Shown here: piece by piece, positions 46,201 through 55,200 of the stretch
Position numbering within the stretch: the stretch's first letter is position 1
Layout: each line of letters opens with the position of its first letter
Source: Timema cristinae
Lineage: Eukaryota; Arthropoda; Insecta; Phasmatodea; Timematidae
NCBI GenBank assembly: GCA_039000515.1
Contig: JBCFYV010011172.1
Coordinates: 73,233,941 to 73,297,940, forward strand
DNA: 64,000 nt
Reading direction: 5' to 3'
Notes under the pieces: generated by a model
Database searches by the model: none
Seen by the model: only the letters and a program-made list of their open reading frames with translations
What the model was told of the DNA's origin: nothing
Translations under genes and position numbers: made by a program

Positions 46201-49200
46201 AATTAGAAATGACTTGACTTTAAATAAAGATAACCAAAGATTAAGATAATGCTCATTTGATAAACTGATTCTTTAATCCGAAGGAAAATATAAACATTCT
46301 TTAGTTTTTATCACCGTTAAATAAAATATTTTAATCTTTAAAATTAAGTTTTTTTTTAGTGTTTCTGAATAAACGAATATACTTTTTCGCTACATTAAAT
46401 TAGTACAGTAGCCCCAAGGCGTCTTTGGTGTTGACTGACAGTTCACAGCTGACAGTCAACATTTAGGTAAATACTAAATGTTGATTGTCAGAAGTGACAG
46501 ATGCTAAACACAAGTTTTTGCAGATCATATGGTTTGGCATACGATACATAATTTGGTCTGGAAACCTTTCAAAGCTGTCAGCTGTCAGACAGCACCAAAG
46601 AAGCCACGAGGCTAAAGTCCGTTCACGATAGGTTTTTACCTGGATGACAGTTCGAAAATCATATGTTTAGGTTTTGGGTTGCCAACACTTGTAAAAGATC
46701 ACTGTTTTGTTATAATTGTAAAGACCTTTAAATACCTGTTATATATTACATTTAAAATAACGTAAACTTAAGTTTTCTCATAATATTTCATTTTTTTAAA
46801 TAATTTATTTTTATCCAACTCGAAACAATATTTTAAACATAATTAAAAGTACTTATTCTTCGTTTTGGAATGTTAATGATGTTGTGTAATACCTATTAAT
46901 ACAGGCATTGTATTTACTTAAAAAAGAGAAAATTGTTATCATTTTTTAACATACAATAAATGATTTTATGATTATTTTATCTTATTTTGAAATATTTAAC
47001 TGAATAAAATATTTCCATCAAATGCATGTCTGCATCATTGTAAAAAACTTGTTAACCATCTTGTTCAACCATATGGTTTAAATTCGTCAGTTGCCATTTT
47101 GAAGCTGTGTTCGTTAGAAGTTTTTGTGAAAGAGGTGTGATTTTTTTTTTTTTTGAGTGGAATAAAACAATAAACTTTGTGTCCGTCCTCAAATAAATAT
47201 ATAAATAATATTGGTATAAATTAATGTGGTTAACTATCACATTAATATATTATCATCTGTTTTCATTACAGTCATCCAAAGAGATAGATGTCAGCTGTTG
47301 GCGTAGTGGTATATTAGGGATTACTTCTAGTAACATTTCGAGCTGTCATGCAGGTAAACTTGGGTTGTGAATGAATTATACTGTAGATAATGAAACAGGT
47401 TAAATAACTTTTTTTATAAGTTATGTTGATATGATGAAAATGATCAGTTTTGAGATCCAACAATATTTTCCTATTTTGATTGGTCTATAACAGGGGTGTG
47501 CAGAAGTTCAAAAAATTCTAAACCAAATTGAATCTTGGCGTACTTCGTATTCGATTCAAATCTTATGTTTGGCTTCGGCAGCTATTTGAGGTCTAGTGAT
47601 TACATTACACTTATAGTTTACATCAAATATTATTAATATCACTAGCACCACGTCTTACTACCCAATAAGGTTATACACACGCTAATGCGTAGTGGTAGGG
47701 TGATTGTGAGATGAAATGGAGGACCTACAGTTTAATGTAGGATCCGAACCACGGTGGAGGCCTGGCATTCCACACGTTCACAAGTTGTGATTAATACACG
47801 TCTTGTCAGAGGTGAAGGAAGGGTTTGGCAATCAGATAAATCTGTGCCGGGACCGAGGATTGAACCCCGGACTCTAGCACAGAAGTCTGACACCTTACCC
47901 CTAGACCGCCAGGTCACCCTACAACAAATAAAAGTGAATTGACATTTCCTCAAGAAATAAAATATATTATTATCGTCGTTTTATAATAAGTCGGCTTTAC
48001 TTTCTTGGTGGGACTGTAAAAATTTCCTTAACACTGAATTTCAAGACAGCCATAACATTAAACCTCAATTGCCTTGATTACAAACATTGATTGATACCAA
48101 ATGAAAATTAATTTAATCCTCTTGAAAGTGTAAATTAAAATAATTAATCAAAAGGTTTTTTTTTTACTTTCAATTGGTTTAATTAAGCTTTTTAAGTATT
48201 TCTTGAATATTGAAAATATTTTAAAATTCACATGTATGCAGCCATTTCAGTTGCTTACCCCAATAATCAGTATGTTCAATTCAAATTCTTGTTAATGTGT
48301 AGGTTAGAGACAGACTTGAGAGATAGTTAAGTGCATGTGTTAGGATGGATTTATAAAATCAAAAGTTTCCTTGTTGATTTGTAAAACAGAAAAACTAAAA
48401 TTTTGTAGCACTGGTCTTCTCAAACCTATAAACACACCCGCTGAATTAACGTAAACTCGTAATTTTCTATAATGTTGTTCTTTTTCTTGAACATCCGTTA
48501 ACACTTGTGTTTTGTTAATTCTATCAAAAAAGTGTTTAATACAAAGGTAAAGTGAATATAATATTTATATATTGGCAATAAGCTAAAAACATTAGTGTTA
48601 GAAAAAACTAAATGTAATATTTAGTTTGATGTTAAATAAATATACTCAGTGTCAACATAATATTTTTTACTTAATATTAAATGGAAAAATATTCTAATTT
48701 TGATTCGGCTTCAAGAATATTTCCCATACCAAAAAAGTGGACCTTGCACATCCTTAGTCGATAATGTATGTAATTGATGAAGACTGCTTTATAAACATAT
48801 TTTTTTTAATCAAGGCTGTTTTAAAAAGCAAAATGTAAGGTTTACACAAAAGTTACATTAATTTAAATGTAAACACATGCAATACAATTTTTTTAACTAC
48901 GAGAATGTGTTCAAAACCTTAAATTTCGCATACAAATAGATACCTTTATCATGTTATTTTGTGAAATTAAAAAATAGGCAAGAATGATTATTTTTAGGGA
49001 TGGATCCTCAAATTCTCAAGGATATTAGAGATTTGAATACTAAAAGAAATATATCTAACTCATATATGTTCAGTCTTTTAAGCATAATGTGTTCTTGAGC
49101 TCTAATTCTGTATTTCGTTGGTTTATATCCAATTATAATTATAAAATGAACTTATCAATGCCCCAAATCAATAGCACTTATGAATCGCGAGTTTATGCTG

Positions 49201-52200
49201 TTGACCTGGTATCAATATTCAAAATGTTTTTGACCAAGAAGACAATACAAGGGCTTGGTTTGGTAATGCTTTCCTTGACCAGACTAAAGAGCATGGTTAC
49301 GACCAATGAGCTGAGAATTTGTGCGCCAGATTTAAACAAGTATAACTTCGTAGTCGATGGGTTTAAGTTTTTGTAAATTAAAATGGACAGCAATTACTAG
49401 CTAAAACTACATGGCAGTAAGTAGGTACTTAAAAACTGTTGTTATGGATAAAAGAGAGTATTATGGTATCTAGGCCTAATTAATATTACATACACACTGT
49501 TTTCTGAAGGATAGTTTTGGACAGATGTGTTTAGCTTGACATGTTGTGTAAATATTAGGAATAGTCAAAATAAGCACCAATCTAACTATAAAATAAAATT
49601 AGCTCATTTTCCATCAATTTGCAATACATGTAGTAAAATCACATAAATTCCCCTACCAGCTGTTAGATAAACTCCACTCCGACTCACATTTTTGTTTAAG
49701 AAAAACAGCTCTAAATCGTTTTCGCACTCCACCTTGGTCATAGTCACTAGGTCGAAAACACTCTATACCAAGATGTAACCAAGTCAATCGCGAAAACTCA
49801 ACCAGTTATATAGAATAGATTATAAGAATGTTAATTAAAGAAAGAGGAAAAATAAACTACTAAGAATAAGAATAAATTTGATGAAGAAAGCCCACCTAGG
49901 GAAAGAGGAAAGATGTGGGAAGAATCCAATGCACAAAGGTGACATCTTCTTCCTTTCTTCTGTCTTCTATAGTAGAAGTAGTCACACACACATTTTAAAC
50001 ACAAATATAATAATATTTCGGCATTGTTGCCTTTATCAAACACAAAGAAGAAGAGAGTACAAATAACACAAACAATGGATTACTCCATCTTGAATTTTGA
50101 ATTAAACTGTTTAATTCAAAATTCAAGATGGAGTAATCCATTGTTTGTGTTATTTGTACTCTCTTAAACAGTTTAATTCAAAATTCAAGATGGAGTAATC
50201 CATTGTTTGTGTTATTTGTACTCTCTTCTTCTTTGTGTTTGATAAAGGCAACAATAGGGGTGTGCGAAGCTTCGAAAAATTCGAAGCCGAATCGAATCTC
50301 AGGGTACTTCGTATTCGATTCGAACCTATGTTTGGCTTCGGCTGCCGTTCGAAGCTTCGGTCCATTCGAAGCCTTGATAATGATTTACTTACAGTCTGGT
50401 TTCAACAAGAGTTAAACCAAAGTACGGTACCTTAAGAATTAAAAAATATTTTTATTATTATGGGCAACTGATAAAATTCCTTAACGTTGTGATTTTCAAG
50501 ACGGCCATTACATTATGATCATACCGTATTGATAAACATTCATTAGTACCAACTGAAAGTGTAGATAAAATAAATAATAAGAGTAATATTTTTAAAATTT
50601 TCGGCCAGTTTAAACTTTTAAAGTATTTCTTAGTTATTAAAAATATTTTGTAATAATTTTGAATTCATATGCGCAAGCAGACATTTTAGTTGTTTAATTA
50701 CTACATGACCAAAACTCCTGTCTGTGCGAGTATATGGATATCGGCAGAGTTGAGCGATAGTTGAGCGCGTGCGCGGCTCGAGTATATGGATATAGCCAGA
50801 GAGATGAGCGATAGCCGAGCGCATGCGTGAGTAAGGAACACTACGTTCCTAATAATTATACTAAAAAAACTTAACGTCATCACTATAGATGATAATTGCT
50901 GTTAATAACTTAAAATATTATATATTTTCTTTAAAAAATAAAAGGATATATTATTTTCTAGAACGTAGATCACGTGTTTTTTGAGCGTCTATTTGATTGA
51001 GTTGTACCTCGTGTGTGAACAATTAATTTAACAGTATGCAGGGTGAAACCAGTGGTGATTGTGCATACTAATCGGCAAAGAAGTACTGTGTGGAATTTTT
51101 TTAGTAAAAATATTGATAAAAAGTCGGCTAAATGTCGAACATGCCGAAAGAACTTCAAGACTCCATCAGGTTAGTTGGCCGTTTTCTGTATTACTGTATT
51201 TGATGGAAAATTTGTAGACCAGCCTAAGTTTTGTATTAGGCCTATAAATTATGTGCAACAATTTTTGTAAGTGGCTTATTTTCCTAGGAAATAAGTGGCG
51301 ATTCATATCCAACCTCTTCGATGGTCATACCCATCCTACACTGTCTGAGTTCCCATTTAAACTCTCGCATACAAAGGCAAGAAGAAGGTATGACATTTGC
51401 GAGAAGCCTTTTAAAGACACTAAGTCTAGATTTCCGTTGCATGAAGAGGATGAAATATTTCGCTTATCTATGTTAACGGACCCAAGATTCAAAGGTGTAG
51501 TTATCAATAATATTGTTGCTTCAGCAAATTTGTCAACTGCTTTAAGAAACGAACTATACCGTGATTTTGAAGAAATGGATTCAACAGCTGATGAGCCAGA
51601 ACCATCAACTTCAAACTCTGGACTGTGGTCATTCTTCGATTCTCTACCAAATGAGAGAAAAGAGATGAATATTTCTGAAGAAGTTGAAAAGTATTTATCT
51701 GAGCCTAGGGTGAATAGATCCACAAACCCTTACCATTGGTGGAAGCAAGAAGGATGTAGTAAATTCCCAAATGTCGCTAAGGTTGCGCTTAAATATCTTG
51801 GTATTCCTGCTACGCAAGTCAGTAGTGAGAGACTATTCTCATCAGCAGGAAATGTTGTTATAGCCCGACGAGAGTGTTTACTACCTGAACATGTACAACA
51901 GCTTACCTTCCTCCATAGCAATCTTAAAAAGAATAAGTAAGACTTCAATAAAGCATAATAAAACCAGACTCAAAGAAATATATTTTTTACCTACCTGCTA
52001 AGTATAAAATAAAAAGGTGTTTTTTTGCATAGAGGTAAAGTGATTAACATTATCAAGTTGGCAATAAGCTACAAATATTAGTGCTAGAAACAATAAATAG
52101 CCTATAATATTCAGTTTGATGCTAGATAAATACCTATATTTAATAACAATATATTAATAGTTTTACTCAAAATAAAATAGAAAAATATTCGAACTTCGAT

Positions 52201-55200
52201 TCGGCTTCGAGAATATTTCACATATTCGACTCGACTTCGATTCGAACCAAAAAAGTGGACTTCGCACACCCCTAGGCAACAATGCCGAAATATTATTATA
52301 TTTGTGTTTAAAATGTGTGTGTGACTACTTCTACTATAGAAGACAGAAGAAAGGAAGAAGATGTCACCTTTGTGCATTGGATTCTTCCCACATCTTTCCT
52401 CTTTCCCTAGGTGAGCTTTCTTCATCAAATTTATTCTTATTCTTAGTAGTTTATTTTTCCTCTTTCTTTAGTTTTATCAATTTCCTTTATTATAAAATTA
52501 TCTAGCCATTGGGCCACCTCATTTTTGAATCGGAAGAATGTTAATTAGTTATGATACTATTCATTTTGTATTTTCTATTATATTTATATTTCCTCTCATA
52601 TTTAATTTTTTTTTACAAATCTTGGATTTGGGATTTAAAGGTAAACTGGAGATTTGGATTCACAAAATAGTGGATTTGACCCAACTCTAATAACTTTGAA
52701 ATGACAGATTTTTGTGCTTTTAAATGGAATTTTTCATATATTTTATGGAAGAATGATTGTAAAAAGTAGCGGTCTTAGAAATGAACCATAACATAGTTTG
52801 TTTAGTACTAATTTTTAGTGGAATAAGGTTATGCCAATAAGTACAGATTCATAGGACTTTTAATATAAGTAATACAAGTTTTTAATCAAAGGAACAATTG
52901 AGAGACCTTCAGTTAAGAAATAATAATATCTTAGAATTGAATCAAATTAATAAAACTTGAAAATTTTCTGTAGGATTGATCTAAATAAAATGTTTGAATT
53001 CTAACAAATCAGAGGCAAGCAAAGCCAACACTGTTTAACTATGAGTGAAGATATGTAATTATTTTATTTAATGTTTGCAAAAATATTCTCCTGGTGATCA
53101 TTTAAATGTAATGCAAGCATGAGCTGGGTTAAAAAAAACAACCACATACATGGCAGTGACCGTAACATTCACGTAAGATGTGCAATTTCTTAAACAAAAA
53201 ATGGTGGTTAGGGTGGATTAGATCTAACAGCTGATAGGTGAATTTATGTAGGTGAATGAAAGTCAATATTTGTCTGACTTTCGTCCTATTGCTCTAGTTA
53301 GTGTATTTCTTATTTTGACGTAATAGATTTTGGATGGGAGAAAGGGGGCAGAGCTGCGGATGTCAGGTAAAAATGCAAGCAGCCAAGCTACGACTTCTCT
53401 TACCCAAAAGATCATGACTAGAACCAAACTACATCTCTCTTCCCCTTTCAAAACAGAGAGGGATGGTATGGCATGAAAGTGGAAGTTAATATATTATTGT
53501 CAAAGTACCGACCCCGTGCCTACACATCTTTAAGCCCGCTACACCTGACACAACTTCTTGCACAATAAGTTGCAGCCTGAATATGGTGTAGTGTGAACAC
53601 CAACTTGTACAATATCTGCTATGCACAACTTAATGTAATTTTTTTGGTACACTTTTGAGTTGTAAACATGAAAACTTTGTCTAATAGACAGTTACTTTTT
53701 TTTTTAAAAAAGGCTGATTGTAAGAAAAACAACTAAATGCTTGAAAACAAATAATTATACATGAAGGCAGTTAAACCCCAACTATGAAGGTTTTCAACGG
53801 TTTCAAAACAAATATTTTTTATTTTCTTAATAATTAGGAATGATTATACTATTTGCATTAAATACCAATATTTTCCAAATCATTCAATCATTTTCTAAAA
53901 AAATAAGGCAAAAACGTCATGTTATTTTTCTTCAAATATTGTATGCAATCACAAATGCCGTATGTACAGTCACTGGCTAAAATGTGTATGCAATCCATGT
54001 GACCAAGATATTGTACGTACAATTTATTGCACAACTTTTTGTACAAGAAGTTGTATCGTGTATATCAGGCTTTAGTTTTGTTGAGTTTACTGTAGCAGGT
54101 TCTTTTGTTTTGATGTGTGTATCATTGAAAGCTAACACACGAAAGCTTATAAGTATATATCTATAGTAAGTAATAACATAATATCACTAATCACAGAACA
54201 GGACGCCCAAAGTCACAATTATCATAAAAAAAACTCCAAATAGCTTCTTGAAGCATAAGATTTTTTTTTTAATTTCGGAACCTCCCGTTCCAAGCTTGCC
54301 TGAGAATTTTGGTCACGAGACGCTACTGTAACAAATACTAAAACTCGTCTGGAAAACTAAAATCTTTTGAGTAGACGTATGTACATCCCTTAAGTTAAGC
54401 TTGATTTAACGCTTACAAGGCTTCCTTTCCAGTACCTAGTAAAATGCGTGAAGAATACACATCTTTACCTTCTGAGGCATTCGAGCATTAGCTGTACCCT
54501 TTCGTTTTCCAAAACCACAGTGCCGCCCCTTTCTCCTTGCTTCTGTGTTCTTGCGAACACGAGCCCTAGAGTGTACAGCGACAGGCTTCTTGATTATTAG
54601 TCCATCCTTAATTAACTTCCGGATGTTTTGCCCTGATGACACATAAAACACATAAGAATTTTAGTGGGTATAGAGGTCCTGCTTTGACAATGAGAGGAAT
54701 ACCAGCCAACTGGACTTCTAGTGAAGACTCAATAAAATATATCAGTCTTCTATAAGGAAACATTCCTAAATATAACCTAAGAAATATTATTTGGGTTTAA
54801 AGAAAATTGAGAGGCAGTTGCTGCTTAAGGTGAGAGTCAAAAATAAAAGAGAAAAACATAGAATTATATTAGGCTGTATTAAACAGTCAATTCCTAGAAA
54901 TGTGATTTTTAAAAAAAAAATTGTCTAATACAATCTTCTCAATCAGATAAAGTAAAAAAAAAAACAGTTAATCACTCCTGAAACACTGATTTAATTTCTA
55001 TGTCAAGATTGTGATTTATTAAAAAAAATCTGGTCTAATATAAACTTATATCACAATATTAGTTGCTATGAATACCGCTAATAATCGTTAAAACTTGTTT
55101 TAGGTTCTTAATTATATTTTCAATAAAATGTTTTGTTAATATTATTTAATTAGCCTTCGTTCACTAACCAAAGAGTAGTGTATAAATTTAATACACTTTA

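Larger units (their letters stand above)
50255..52274 (+). mobile_element. internally deleted hAT transposon with exact 8-bp TSD
   Basis: Ends TAGGGGTGTGCGAAGCTTCG (left) and inverse TAGGGGTGTGCGAAGTCCAC (right); flanks GGCAACAA (50247-50254 and 52275-52282) exact. The uninterrupted arm of the surrounding foldback element reads GATAAAGGCAACAATGCCGA in inverse, with a single GGCAACAA, which is the empty site. Inside are the first half of a BED zinc finger and the C-terminal third of a hAT transposase; the catalytic middle is deleted. It depends on an active relative. Confidence 0.94.
49838..52533. mobile_element. foldback element, copy 3, split by a hAT insertion
   Basis: AAGAATGTTAATTA flanks the unit (49824-49837 and 52534-52547), an exact 14-bp direct repeat. 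Left arm 49838 to about 50110; right arm about 50110-50254, interrupted by the hAT element at 50255-52274, then 52283-52533. The arms match closely (GATGAAGAAAGCCCACCTAG, AAGATGTGGGAAGAATCCAA and inverses). Without the hAT the element is about 670 bp. The left arm starts about 80 bases further inside than the right arm ends. Confidence 0.85.

Noticed and set aside
47754..47942. open frames on both strands at 47.7-47.9 kb and 62.0-62.3 kb
   Set aside because: They are translations of SINE family 2 and recur in each copy with changes. Not genes.
51325..51723. 132-codon minus-strand frame
   Set aside because: Shadow of the hAT transposase C-terminal frame on the plus strand.
48996..52690. hAT-like ends TTTTAGGGATGG and CCCAACTCTA as one large element
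   Set aside because: The two ends match poorly and no shared 8-bp flank was found. Left as isolated end-like motifs.
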